Positions 1-11,439 of a DNA stretch of 64,000 nucleotides are shown one piece after another. Origin of the DNA: Massospora cicadina (lineage: Eukaryota; Entomophthoromycota; Entomophthoromycetes; Entomophthorales; Entomophthoraceae); NCBI GenBank assembly GCA_022478985.1, contig JAKSZP010000187.1, forward strand, positions 62,001 through 126,000, in the 5' to 3' direction. The first letter of the stretch is position 1. Every line of letters begins with the position of its first letter. Both the position numbers and the translations under genes were made by a program. The notes below the pieces were generated by a model. It did not search any database, was not told where the DNA came from, and worked only from the letters and a program-made list of their open reading frames with translations.

Positions 1-749
1 CATAAAGCAGTTGTAAAGGGCTCTTGCCAGTGGATGAATGATAGCTGATATAATATGCAAACACAGCTGTAGGTAGGAGGGTACTCCATTATTAGGGTCA
101 ATCCTTTACCAACTTATAAAAATGTTCACTAAGGTTCCGTTGACCTGTTCCACCATTCCATTTGATTCCAGATGGTAGGGTGTAATCCAAACTTTGCAGA
201 TCGCCATCAACTCATTTACTTGGACAAGATGTGTGAAGTGATTTTAGTTCCATTGTCCGTTAAGATGGACTGCGTCAGCCAAAACTTTATAATGCACTCC
301 TAATGAAATTGACTGTAGTGACCGCTCCCAAGTTGTTAATTGCCCTGGCCTCCACCCATCTTGTCAAATGATCAATTGTGACGATTATATTTTTAGTTTG
401 GTTTGCGCCAGAAGACAGAGGTCCCACTACATCAAGAGGAATTGTATGCCAGGTGAACTGGGGCTTAGCCAGCTGGTATGTAGTCTTCTTTTGGAAAGGC
501 TTCTCCACTTGACACTGATGGCAACAACTTACCATTTCCAGCACATCATAATGCATGCTCTTCCAATAGTAGTGGGGTCGCAAAAACTCCAACGTTTTCA
601 GAAATCCTCCATTGTCCTACCACCTGATGGGCATCCATAATAATTGTGGGTCTAGTAGAAGGTTTAGGAAACTCAGCGTCAAGTCTCCAATCCGTTTATA
701 TAGTTCCCCCACGCATAGGAAAGTATACTACCTAAGCCCATCTAGTACC
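1..749 (-). pseudogene. Integrase of gypsy element G1 (decayed)
   Basis: This is the integrase end of a Ty3/gypsy pol, read right to left. The 287-592 frame shows the zinc-binding C-x2-C pair (SCCHQCQ), then the first catalytic aspartate in PLDVVGPL and the strand DHLTRWVEA. Further left, near 110-180, the third catalytic region is readable in another frame as SNGMVEQVNGTL. Frames are broken by indels and stops. The 3' end and 3' LTR lie outside the window. RNase H of the same element resumes at 1653, so the LTR at 755-1647 interrupts one gene. Family assignment rests on these motifs; activity is impossible. Confidence 0.85.
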
Positions 750-754
750 TTGAT

Positions 755-1647
755 CGTCATGGTTGGATGACATGATAGTAGGCACTGATGCTAGGAACAA
801 GGCTGGGCGACAGGAGGCCCAGAAGATGAAGCTTCAGGCTCTTCCTGACTTGAAGCACACCTTGGATCGACGCTGGGTGCAAGCCAAGCAAGCCCAGGTT
901 GATACTAAGGGTGTGCAAAACGCCCAGCCTCCTATTTCAGCTCAGGTCTTAAAACAAACAATTTACGTTTTGAATAAAGATGGTTCCATTAGCTTGGTTG
1001 GAGAACAAGGGTTCGAGTCCCACTCCAGCTATGAGATTTTGATTTCTGGTAAAATAAGGCTTCAATTGATTACTCGAGTGAAGGCCCTTTCAGTGTATTT
1101 TACCAAAATGGACGGAAGCGTCTGTTTATTGGAATGTCAAGGCTTGGGCACATTGCCGCAGAACCCAAATTTCCCCGATTCATTTTAAATATGTTTTTGT
1201 GATCAACACTCCTTGTTGATCGACTTGCTTAATAAAAAACACCCCATTATCTTACGTTTTCTAATGGTTCCTTGGGCAACCCTGGTGGTGGACCTCTTCA
1301 GGGAGGTCTCCAACCATGTAGGCCACTACCTTATCTCGCAATTTACCAAGATCCCAGGGGCACATGTGGGCCGCTCAGGTCCCCTCCATATTGAGGCACC
1401 CAAAGCCCTTGACATCAAGCTGCACTTGATTATGGACGCCCATCTGGGGTCCACTCAAGCGGTGTTGTTTCTTACTTATCTGGTATTTTATGTTGCTGTT
1501 TATATACTTGCCTGGGGTACCTTTTGTACTGGAACTGCTCGAGGTGCTTGTATTCCCATTCTTTTAATGGCTAGTTCCCTAGCAATGTGGGTTTGCATCC
1601 CACATCACCTTGCTGGGAACGAGAGAGTTATAGATACTCTCTTGACA
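755..1647 (+). mobile_element. Solo LTR, 893-bp family, copy 1
   Basis: An 893-bp block starts CGTCATGG (ancestral TGTCATGG) and ends CTTGACA. It is flanked by a perfect 5-bp duplication TTGAT (750-754 and 1648-1652), as a retroviral-type integrase makes. Two more copies lie at 15204-16994. No internal retroelement region adjoins it, so it is a solo LTR left by recombination. A conserved AATAAA sits near 1230. Two long frames are open on the plus strand, at 763-1188 and 1213-1746. The second predicts hydrophobic stretches (LFLTYLVFYVAVYILAW, then PILLMASSLAMWV). The last 90 bp fold into two hairpins, one resembling a tRNA T-arm. The orientation given follows the AATAAA and is inferred. Confidence 0.85.
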
Positions 1648-1652
1648 TTGAT

Positions 1653-2110
1653 CACTTGTGGAAGCTCATCATGGTATTTGTCCGCCACCATTTTCTCATA
1701 CATGATGTCAGCCAAATACGACATAATGGCAACTTTTGGTAGTTAGTAAAGACAATCTGCATTTTGATGTTTTGCTCCCAGCGGGTGTACAATCTTGAAA
1801 TCATATGCCTGGAGCTTCAGTGCCCAATGCGCGAGCCATCCTTCAGGTTATGGAGATTCTGCAGTCAGAGCAAGAATGAATGATCTGTCACCACTTGGAG
1901 TTTTACCCCATGTAGATATTCCCAAAACTGTTTGTATGCATAAATCACCGCTTAGCACTCCAGCTCAGTCACCGTGTAGTTTTGTTCATGACAGTTCAAG
2001 CTTTAACTGCAAAACATGACATGGTGCTCCAGGCTGTCATTGTCCTTCTGGGATAATACTGCCCCTATAGCGGAGAGAGATGCATCCATTTGTACTATGA
2101 ATTGTTTATT
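1653..2110 (-). pseudogene. RNase H of gypsy element G1 (decayed)
   Basis: The minus strand encodes the gypsy RNase H core in shifting frames. Near 1900-1960 the signature QVVTDHSFL carries a catalytic aspartate, and upstream are TELE and the AYKQFWEYLHG helix. Near 1790-1840 the C-terminal piece reads LQAYDFKIVHPLGAKHQNAD, the usual end of RNase H before integrase. Frameshifts and stops interrupt it. It lies between reverse transcriptase to the right and integrase to the left, the normal gypsy order. Confidence 0.8.
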
Positions 2111-2439
2111 CAAGTTGGGGTATTGCAAAAAGGGTGTGCTTGCTAATGCAGTTCATAACGCATTGAAAGTATTTTGGCATCATTCTGTCCAGTCAAAAGT
2201 GGCATTTTTCTTTAACACCTCAAAGAGAAGTTCCACAATACAACTGAAGTTAGGAATGAACCATCAGTAGTACCTGACCTTCCCCAAGAACACTTGAATA
2301 TCCCGTTTATTACCTGGGGCGAGTCATCTTGCTTATCGCTTCCTTTTTTGCCAGCTGCAGTATAAGCCCTTTTGATTTCACTATAACCCAAAATGTTCTA
2401 ATTGCTCCTCAAAAAGTGAGACTTCTAAGGCTTGATTTT

Positions 2440-2990
2440 GATATTAGCATTAGCGAGTTGGTGGATCACTTATTCCAGATGGGCAAGATGCTTTTTAAAC
2501 ATTCACAAGAACATATTGATATCATCAAGGTAAACTAAGATGTAGGACAGCTTCAATTCACCTAAAATCGTATCCATATCATGCTGGAACGTAGCTGGGG
2601 TGTTGCACAAACCCTGTGGCATACATGTAGGCTGGAATAACCCTTTTGAAGTAATAGTGGTGCATCTCTCCCATTCCACCGATGGCAATTTGATCTGCTA
2701 GTACCTCAAGATTAAATCCATGGCATAAAAATAATTCGCCCTTCTCAATTGATTCAACACATTGTCAATTAGCAGAAGGGGTAGAAATCCTTATTCATTA
2801 CACTATTGAGCTTTCAATAGTTAATAATTACCCTATTTGTGCCATCTTTTTTCTTTACAATGAGCACTGGTGATGCCCATGAACTGTTCAACAGCTCTAG
2901 CATCCCTTGTTCAATCAGTTTATCTACCTCGTCGGAGACAACATCTTCTACCACCTTTGAATATCTAATAGGCCACGATCAAATGGGAGG
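2440..2990 (-). pseudogene. Reverse transcriptase of gypsy element G1 (decayed)
   Basis: The longest open piece is 2503-2688. It contains MPQGLCNTPATFQ, the palm-domain motif of gypsy reverse transcriptases, and the catalytic YLDD box in LVYLDDINMF (about 2518-2535). To the right, the finger/palm part is recognisable as NYFYAMDL followed by a broken IKLPSVEWERCTTIT. To the left, the thumb start is readable as NANIKIKPxKSHF. Stops and indels separate these parts. This copy keeps both catalytic aspartates of YLDD but cannot be translated as one protein. Confidence 0.85.
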
Positions 2991-3147
2991 GTGATCCCCA
3001 TGTCTATCTGATGTAACGCCCCTTGGGCGCACCCCAAATCATGATCATCATATGAAAAAATATTTCAGTATTTTTCAAATAAAGCTATCACCTTATCTTG
3101 CTATTCCACTGACAATCCAGTTAGTACTTCCTGTGAAACCACTTTCA

Positions 3148-4000
3148 TTAGCCAAATGATATATTTGCTGTTAGTCCAAGGTCCTCCCACAATCTAAAAT
3201 CATGAATATGACGAACTTCATCTATAGGAGCCAATTGTAGATAAGCCACCACTTGGCAACGCTGGATCATTATTATCTCCTTCTGTAAATTCGCTAGTAG
3301 TACCTTCACCTCCCCATTCCCAGGTAACAGTAGCCCTGGAGCCACATGTGGTTCAAGCTGTGATTGCTGGTGAGGCCCCATAATTTCCCCGTATAGCCCT
3401 TTAGAGATGTCAATTTTGAGCTCAGTTCCTATTATGCACTGGTATCCAGATGGTAGGCTCAAAGCTCTTGCTGCTCAGAGCGGAATCCCTTTATACTCAT
3501 AGATCTGGTTGGGGAGGGCTCTGGTTCTCCGCTTCATTTGCTGATATTGGATAAAATCATTCCGTCATGGTATGCCAGATTGATTTGACTGGAGCAGAAA
3601 GGATCCATTATTCCACTAGAGGTAAACTAAAAGGGAATATGTTGTCCCAAAATATTAGGGGTTTACTCTGCCATATCTATCACAGCTCTAAATTTCCTCA
3701 TGAATGCCGCACCAAATAGCATATAGTAGTTATTGTTTGGTAGAATCACCACTGGAGAAGAAGCCCTAACTACCCAAATCGCAAAGGCAACATGCTGTAT
3801 GCTCCTTCAGACACAGTACTCTTTGTCCCCATGGTCCCATATATTACTCTGTGGTCCACATACGGCTTCAGCGGAAGCTTATCCACCAACCTGGTAAAGA
3901 TTATATTCACTGGAGACCATTGTCTATGATAGCGCGGAGTTTTGTGTTAAGAACAAAAATGTCACAGTAAGTTCACTCCAAATAAGAAGAACCATCAGTG
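3148..4000 (-). pseudogene. Protease region of gypsy element G1 (decayed)
   Basis: Between gag and reverse transcriptase the minus strand shows a retropepsin-like segment. Near 3915-3935 the active-site loop reads AIIDNG, then after a one-base slip SPVNII. Near 3650-3720 a flap-distal motif reads LFGAAFMRKFRAVIDMAE. The 3148-3462 frame (104 aa) is the linker into reverse transcriptase. The catalytic triplet is D-N-G rather than D-T/S-G, and the related element G3 also has N-G at this place. Whether that was ancestral or is decay cannot be told from two copies. Confidence 0.6.
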
Positions 4001-4049
4001 TTTATTATGTGGATGTCCAAAGGCTTTTTGTTACTCAGGAAGGAGGTAT

Positions 4050-6869
4050 GTCCATACTGACATGAGGATACTCCATACGGATTTTTTTGACTGGAATTGC
4101 TACGTTAACTCCTAATAAAGAGGCAACGTCCATTGATGGATCTGTGTTGCTTATGCCAATTTTTCCAGGATCTGCCATGCGTATGGCTTCTTAACATCCT
4201 GGCGGAACTCAGAGCTTGGGGTGAATAACCAATCAATGGAATGGAAGCTAAGGTATCTAACAAAAGCTGTTGGTTTAGCAAGTTGTCCAGCTGAGTTCCA
4301 ATTCCTATGTGAAGAGATTCTTGAGAATCGCTTGAGACAATTAAATTTGACTTAGCGGAGGTAGAGCATCCCATCTCTACTCCACTTGAGCTTTTCCCTG
4401 CTCAATTTTCCCAGATGGCATCACATACACCTGCGGGTTGCCAGGGAAATTACCCGCATAAACCTTCTTTGTCTGCACTGGAAGCAAGCATTCATAAAGG
4501 GTTCATGTCTATAACTTTCAGCGGAAGGATCAGTTTGAAAATTTATGGTATTTTAAAAGGTCAGGGACAAACTGGCTGAGTGTACATAGGACAAAAAGGA
4601 TCCCTTGATATATAAGATAGACGAATATGTTCCAACAGCTTATAGCTCTATTACTGCGGCCCATATCCCAAGGAGTATGATGTGGAGACAGCAGGAGTCT
4701 TTCACTCTATATTGGGAGCGCTGAAAATGGCAGATAGAAAACATAAGATGTTCATGATTTGAATAAGCCCCGCTTCTTCATCCAAAATGTGAGATAAAGC
4801 ATTATGTAATTCCCAATATGGTTTGAATGCCGCCGTCATCACTATACCTACATCCTCAGTGGATAAGATGTTGGCTCCTATTAATGCATGCACTTCCGCT
4901 GAGAATCATTCAGAAAATTTTAACAGAGACTCGTTTCAGTGAAACTGTATGGTCAGGAAGTCAGCCTTTCGTTAAACATCTTAGCCACACCCCAAAACAG
5001 GTGGAGAACAGTCGCTTTTATCTCTTTGTAAGATACTGAGCTATTCAGAAGGTAGCAGATAGCTTGATAAGCGCTCTTTTTTTAGTACTAGATGGTCTGA
5101 TAAGCGCTCTTTATATCCAAAGCAGACAGCAACAGTTTCACTTTCCATTAATCCAAGGCCCTTTCAATGGCAGATTTGAATTACTTAAAATAGCCATGCA
5201 TATTCCCATCATTACTGAAGGGTGGTAATTTCTCAATTAGAACAGCTTTGCCTTTCTCTGAGATACAGCTGCGAGGAGCGGCCAAATTGAGTTATGAATG
5301 ACTAGTGGAAACACCCCCTTGTGAGCTATCATGAGGATGGGAGGATGGAAGCAAATCTGCCAAATTGGACCTAAAAGAAGTAGGGTTGCGAGGAGAGTCT
5401 GCCACAACCCCAGAGGGATACTCATTGGCCAATCCATGGCATTCCTCCCCCAAATCACTGCTAACTGAGCCGTTTCCCCTGGCTCCAGCTTGCTCAGCAA
5501 GATTCTCATTAATTATCAGCTCCACTTTAACCGAATAGCACCTACACCAGCCATCCTGAAATTCCTGTTGAAGCGTCTCATACTGATTTTGCAACTCACA
5601 ACAGAATTACTGTTTAGAGTCCAGCTTCCGCTCCACTGCCTGAAGTCATGTAAGAACGTCCTCCACTGCGCTCTGCATTCTTTTGTGCTGCCTGCCAGCA
5701 TCACATGCTTGTCAGTTAACATCATCTACTTGGTTAATGAGGGTGGCTCATTATCAAACCAGTTCCTCATTAGCCCATTGAAGGGTATCCAGCTGTACTC
5801 ACATATCTGTGTACTCTCCCATATCAATGGATGGAAGAAGAATGGCTTGACTGCACTTGGACTGTCTAACGATTTTTAATTGTGAAACCTGATATATCAA
5901 CTGGAGATATTTGGGAGACGTCGACAAGGGGATGAGTATGTTGTCTGCCATCCACTGATTACTCCACTCAATGCAAAGTTGGCTGAATTTGACGTTATGG
6001 AACCAACATGATCTGTTATTCACCATTCTGTCAGTGTTACCCTTTCCCTGATCTGAGCTATCGTGGATTCAAGTGCTTCCGCCCATTATGTCAGGTCCAT
6101 CATGAATCACTCAATGTTGCTTCTCAATGTGGCTAAATCCCAAATCCTTTTTGCCAATAGATCATGATGATCCAACAGTTCTCCTATCACTCGAGGAAAT
6201 TTTGATAACTGTGGCACCAAAACGTCCAATCAACAGCGGAAATCCCCAACACGGTGGTCCACATGTACCAGTGCCCCCTGCACCTCCAAAAAATAGTGAT
6301 CAAGATAGTCAAGCAGGAGATGAGTATCATTCTGCTGTGCTTGAACAAACTTCAGTATGTCCCTAATTTCAATATTGTGGTGAGTCATCACATGCAGCAG
6401 CTGGTGTATAGATGGCTGCACATACATGACTAAATACTTTTTGGTTCCATGGGTACTAAGCTGATGAGACAACCCCATGGTAGTCGCATCTAGATAGGAC
6501 ATATACAATTGTAGTAGGTTTCTTGGTCCCATTGATTGTAGGACAAACTCAAAGCATGATCCCCCATCTCATCTTTGTAGAGTCAATACCCTCCACATAA
6601 GCCATTCCATAATGTCATGCAGCTGCTGAGGGGTCACATTCATAGAGCGAACTTGTTGGTCTGCCGTCAACTCAAGACAAGTTTCTAATTGCAAACCAAC
6701 CATAGCATCTTCATCACCTGGATCTGTTACTGTAAAAAGTATTGGTTCATTGTTGGATGCTTCCTGCACTTCCTCAGCATAACGAGCATGGAATCCAATC
6801 AGGTTTTTTCATAATGAGTGAGGGCTCACCATTCTGCCCTAGTGCCAATAAGCTACAGTTGACCAGTAG
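4050..6869 (-). pseudogene. Gag region of gypsy element G1 (decayed)
   Basis: This stretch lies between the G1 primer-binding site and protease, so by position it is gag plus linker. Several minus-strand open pieces remain (4105-4374, 4702-4893, 5799-6026, 6230-6532, 6569-6769), all under 105 codons. No zinc knuckle or other diagnostic motif is visible. The plus-strand open frames here look like antisense shadows. It also carries the 18-bp micro-insertion at 5080-5097. Confidence 0.5.
5065..5112 (-). mobile_element. 18-bp micro-insertion with 15-bp TSD
   Basis: The 15-bp sequence TGATAAGCGCTCTTT occurs at 5065-5079 and 5098-5112. Between the copies lie 18 bases, TTTTAGTACTAGATGGTC. The same inserted sequence, starting with the same TTTTAGTACTAG, sits between different direct repeats at 10024-10063 and 47737-47803. 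Read on the minus strand it ends CTAGTACTAAAA, like the A-tailed 3' tip of an extremely 5'-truncated retroposon. Confidence 0.6.
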
Positions 6870-6889
6870 CCCCCTGTAGTGAGCACCAC
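6870..6889 (-). other. Primer-binding site of G1
   Basis: On the minus strand TGGTGCTCACTACAGG follows directly (after one G) the LTR terminus ...TTAACA. The same 16 bases lie just inside the 5' LTR of G3 (59563) and, with a near-identical context, of D (22877). This implies priming by one tRNA whose 3' end reads about AGTGAGC-A-CCA. The tRNA species is not identified. Confidence 0.7.
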
Positions 6890-7300
6890 TGTTAATTCTC
6901 AGCGTAAAAGTTTGATTCTGCTGAGTTAGTTTACACAGGGTATTAGCCACTGAGCAACCAAATCAGATGATATGAAGATTGCTGACTCTATCAAAACCTG
7001 GTAAATGCTATATGGAGAGATTTCCCCTATTGACACTTTATTAATATTCTAATAATTGCAGACTTATCTGCCAAAAACCTCCAAAACCTGCCTTCTCAAT
7101 CTTTCATTCAACTCTTAAATCTCAGTCTCCCAAGCTTAATGCATCTTCTTCTTGGTAATCTCCTATTTGTTCTCCTTTTTCTAGGAGTTTTCATCTATCC
7201 TAAAGTTTTGGTAGAATTTTCCTTGATTTTCTGAGTGGTCGACACTTTGATTGATTCACTTTTCATAAACATATCTTTTATATCAATCTCAAGTCTCATC
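6890..7300 (-). mobile_element. Start of the G1 5' LTR (outer end not found)
   Basis: The LTR must begin (in plus coordinates) with TGTTAATTC at 6890, next to the primer-binding site. No second LTR copy is in the window because the 3' LTR lies left of base 1, so the outer end cannot be placed. The end given is arbitrary. Confidence 0.4.
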
Positions 7301-9450
7301 TCAACTCCAATTTCTGATCCACAGAATGTATAGCGTATCATCCAGTCATATCAACTTCTTGACCCTCATCCAACTGGATGTCAAAATGTGACATTTTTTT
7401 GAGTAAAAGATTTCTTCCCTCATCCCAGCTGTACATTGGGATGATGATGAGTACTAAAGGTATGCTTTTTAGGCTAATTTGTAAAAAGAACCATTAAAAA
7501 CTAAATACAGGTACATAATACTTTGCACCAAATGCATCTTAACAAAACAGAGACTAGTAAGATTAGTGACCTTGACCTCACACCGCTCATCCTTTTTATA
7601 AGGCTGTGGATATTCTGGAATACTTATCAGCATCTTAAGGTTAACCTTGAAGCCCAGAGCCTAAGTTTACTTAGGTGAAAGGTTTTACATCAGGCCTTGA
7701 GTCTTAATAAATGATGTAGACATAGCAGGTGAGTTGATGAGTATCTGACTAAGGGTGGCAATATCATTAATGGTTTGTGGTTGCAAAATATGAGGCTATG
7801 CTAGCTGTTTTCAAGCTGTTTCCACAACATTTAGTCATAAATTTCTCATGGCGACCTTCAGAATTAAACTTTTCAAATCAATTTCTTAGAGTGAAGAGCT
7901 CAATCAGACACTCATTATAAACAGTTTACCACGCTGGCCTGAATCAGCTGCTTTTTCAAGAGGCAGAGATAGCATTTAATGCATCTGGGGAAGCCTAAAC
8001 TGATTAGAGGTTTTGGTCTGAGACCTAGATTGTGTTAGTTCTAAGGTTTTAATAATACACAGCTTTTATTTTAAGGTAAACTTTAGATTTTTGCATTTAA
8101 ATAAGTTAAATAAGATAATTTTTATTACCCACCTTGATTTTATGTGATTTTTCTCATTAAAAGAATTGGTTGATTGTATAAAAATTACAATAGTGACCAA
8201 TATTATTAGTAAAAATTTGGTTTTTTGAGACTTAAATTAAACTGTCAAGACAAATTAAAATTTTCACCATCAGAGGGGCCATTGTAAGTATAACTTTGAG
8301 TTGGCAGACTCAAAGAATTTCTCAAACACCAAGTATTATGAGATGTGTCAAGGAGTTTTAACTCTTCATTGTTAACAGTAAAACCTATACTGTTAGTAAA
8401 ATAAAATTTTATTCTTAAAAAGTTGGGTTTTTATGTTAATGAGGGGAAGCAATCTGGTTGCGGAGGCTCTTGGTTCATATAATATGAGAAAACTTTATGA
8501 TTTTGGATAGCTTTGTTGAAGGTAAGAAATTTAGTAGCAATAGTTTATTTTTATTTTTGCTCAGGTGGAGCATTTGCTTCAGCTTTGCAGTGTAAAATTT
8601 TGGAACAGTGGTGTCCTTGACAAACACATTGTTGTTATGCTTGATCAGAATATCATCTTTGGAATAAAAGTTGACCTTAGTAGGTTTGTCATCCATAGAG
8701 ATATTTTCTATATTTCTTGAATCTTTTATCAAGTCTTCTTCCTACATGGAGGGCTTCTTGCACAGATACTTGGTTTATAATAAGGCTTCATTCTCCTCTG
8801 GTACTTCAGCATTCATTGCAAGTAAAGGTTTCTTAGCATGGTATTCTTAAGGAGTGGTTCTATTGGAGGCGTTAAAGGCGTATTTAATAATGGGTAAGAG
8901 TTTTCAGGATTCTAATCTTTACATCCTTATAGTGTAAGAGCTAATTGGACATCATTAGTGACTAAATATCTTCATAGTAGAACCATTGTTAGGCTTTACT
9001 AGTGTATTTGTTTACAGATTGGGTTACTGTTGAGCAAGGTAGATCATGTAAATTTCTACTTAGTGCAACCTTTTCTGTTCTCCAGGTGATTTATAAGATT
9101 TTGGTGAATTTAAGAAGACTATTGTTACTTTTACTAAGTCTTTATAATCCCTGATATGAAAAATTGAGCTGTAAGTTAGCCTCCAACTTACCCAACATAT
9201 AGTGGTGCAGAGGGGCTGATTGATGGCATTTAGTCATCATCCTTAAGCTGCACTTTTCAAAAAGCCCTAGTATATCTCATGTTAATATGGAGCGAATATT
9301 CTGCTGATTTGGACTCTGTAGTTAGCACAAGAGTTCAAGTTTCTGCTTGGTTGTCACTGGTCTAGTTTTACAGAAAACTTGGTATATTGAAACAACCAAA
9401 GTTGTGTAACATAAGAATAAAATGTAAAAGAGCTGTGATAAGCTCCTTTA
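7300..9450 (-). pseudogene. Gag-like retroelement debris
   Basis: Scattered minus-strand fragments read like a retroelement gag or linker with frequent stops, for example LEANLQLNFSYQG, KVALSRNLHDLP and VQEALHVGRRLDK between about 8700 and 9250. The longest open piece is 8475-8732 (85 codons, rich in Lys and Asn). No zinc knuckle, protease or polymerase motif is seen. It may be the outer part of G1 or the remains of another element in the same orientation. Confidence 0.3.
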
Positions 9451-11439
9451 TCAATGTATAAGTAATAAACATTAATATATAGATATGAGGAAGTAGATAT
9501 ATGCCTGAAATGGGTAAGTAAATAAATCTGCATTTTAGTTGATGGAGGGAAGATAAACAGCTTATGTTAAATTTGGGAATAATTCACATACTATGACAGG
9601 CTCAGTAAATCTCACAAATTAATATAAATTTTATACTAAATTTATATTCCATTTGACTGCTATTAAGTTATTTGTAAAGTAAATGAGGCATATCATCTTG
9701 GAATTATCATGATGAGTTTTTTAGCTAATACTGGTTTTAGATCTGTTTAAACAAAACTGTACTAGAATGGTGCAAGAACCACCCCTCTCTTTTTACCACT
9801 TCTTGTAAGTTGTGTGTATCAATGGTACCGTTTGGTATTAAAAATCTAAATTGAAATGAAAAATGACACCTTAAATAAAATAGGTTTAATTTATACTTCA
9901 TATTGATAAAAATATTATAATTATTTTGAGTAAATATTAATCAGATATGAAACCAAAAATTGTGGCTTCACTTATACTAGAGCAAAGAATGACACATGCC
10001 ATTAATTGAACAGATTGCTGATATTAAATTTATTTTTTAGTACTAGATGATGTTAAAGTTATTGCTTAAAATTTATCTAAATCATATGGCTCATATTTTC
10101 AATAAGAGCAAAAGTTATAATTAAAACCAAAATTTGTAAGGAATGTTGTTTAAGAAAAAATAAAAATTTTAAATGAATTCAAAATTACAGTTTTTTTATA
10201 ACTTTCATGGCTTATAAATTAAACCACTAAACTAGTGATATGTAGGATAACTTTAATGGTATATGACGTTAGGAGGCTATACTCTAAACTATATTTACGC
10301 AAACCTAAAGATTAAACTATCTAGAACTGCAACCTCCTCCAAAAACCCAACGCATCCAATTTACTCTATCTTCAAAATTTATATAGCAATAGATTTAAAT
10401 TTTAAAAAATAATACTCTTGAGGGTAAGTGTTGTAATTTTTCTGACCAACCATATGAACAAATTTATTACTTACATATATATCATAAAAAGCAATTTCCA
10501 GATGGAAGTTTGATTAGTATTGCCTTTTAACTAATGTTAATCTGCATTGTTTTAATCTTTCATAAAGTATGTTAATTGGACATAATCACCATTTATGGAT
10601 GTTATTAGATGTTATTATTAATACCTCTCCACCCCGCTGGGGCTAAACCCTGATCCATTAATTTATTTTAATTTTACCTTGCCCATGGCTGTAGTAATTA
10701 AATCATTATATATATTATTCCTCTGGCTGCCACACCAAGCAAATTCGTCATAGTACTTGAGTTTACTATACTCTGCTTTTCCTTAAAAAACATAATATTG
10801 TTATATGGTTTAATAAATTCCCTGCTTTTAAAATAATTACGCTAGTGCCTAATATTACTAAAATCAGTTTGGTACCCAAGTATCTGAGACCAATAGGAAC
10901 CCAGAATTTTTAAGTTAATAAAGAATGAATTAGGTTGTTAAAGGGATCCTTTTGGGGTTTAGTTGGTTGTTTCTGAATCCAGAACAACTAATAAAAATTC
11001 ACTTAAAAGCCCTTCTACCATCAGCAGTACTGCATATCATGGTGTGTGTTACTTTATATAAAATAAAACTTTTAGCAATATGGTATTATCCCCTTTTTCA
11101 CAGAGTTTATCATAAACTATACCTTTTACTTAGAAAATTGTAGCTGTACTAATTGTAGTTGATGCTGCAGTGCCAATTAAAATAATATATATTCGAGGTA
11201 AGCTGACTAGGGGACGGATTAAAATAATATATAAGTTAAGCTAAGACTTAAAATATTTACTGGTCATAATCTAGATTATATATAATTTTAACCTTTATTT
11301 TTATGTCAAAACTATGAGATAACAGTGCTAAATCTTAATTTTGAGTAGATGGGTATAGCTATAGTAAATCTTTTGACTTGTTACTTTTATCATTTAATGA
11401 CTTAGTGCTCTATAGTAGCTATATTATCATTTATATTGT
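9451..11439. other. AT-rich DNA without recognisable genes
   Basis: I see no coding motif, LTR boundary or RNA gene here. The only structured item is the micro-insertion at 10024-10063. A short open frame at 10952-11143 (63 codons) has no recognisable similarity and is probably chance. Confidence 0.6.
10024..10063 (-). mobile_element. 18-bp micro-insertion with 11-bp TSD
   Basis: TTAAATTTATT (10024-10034) and TTAAAGTTATT (10053-10063, one mismatch) flank the 18 bases TTTTAGTACTAGATGATG. The insert matches those at 5080 and 47746 from its first base. Read on the minus strand it ends in CTAGTACTAAAA. Confidence 0.55.

Noticed and set aside
5490..5879. A 129-aa plus-strand protein in the G1 gag region
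   Set aside because: It overlaps minus-strand retroelement sequence and shows no motif; most likely an antisense shadow.
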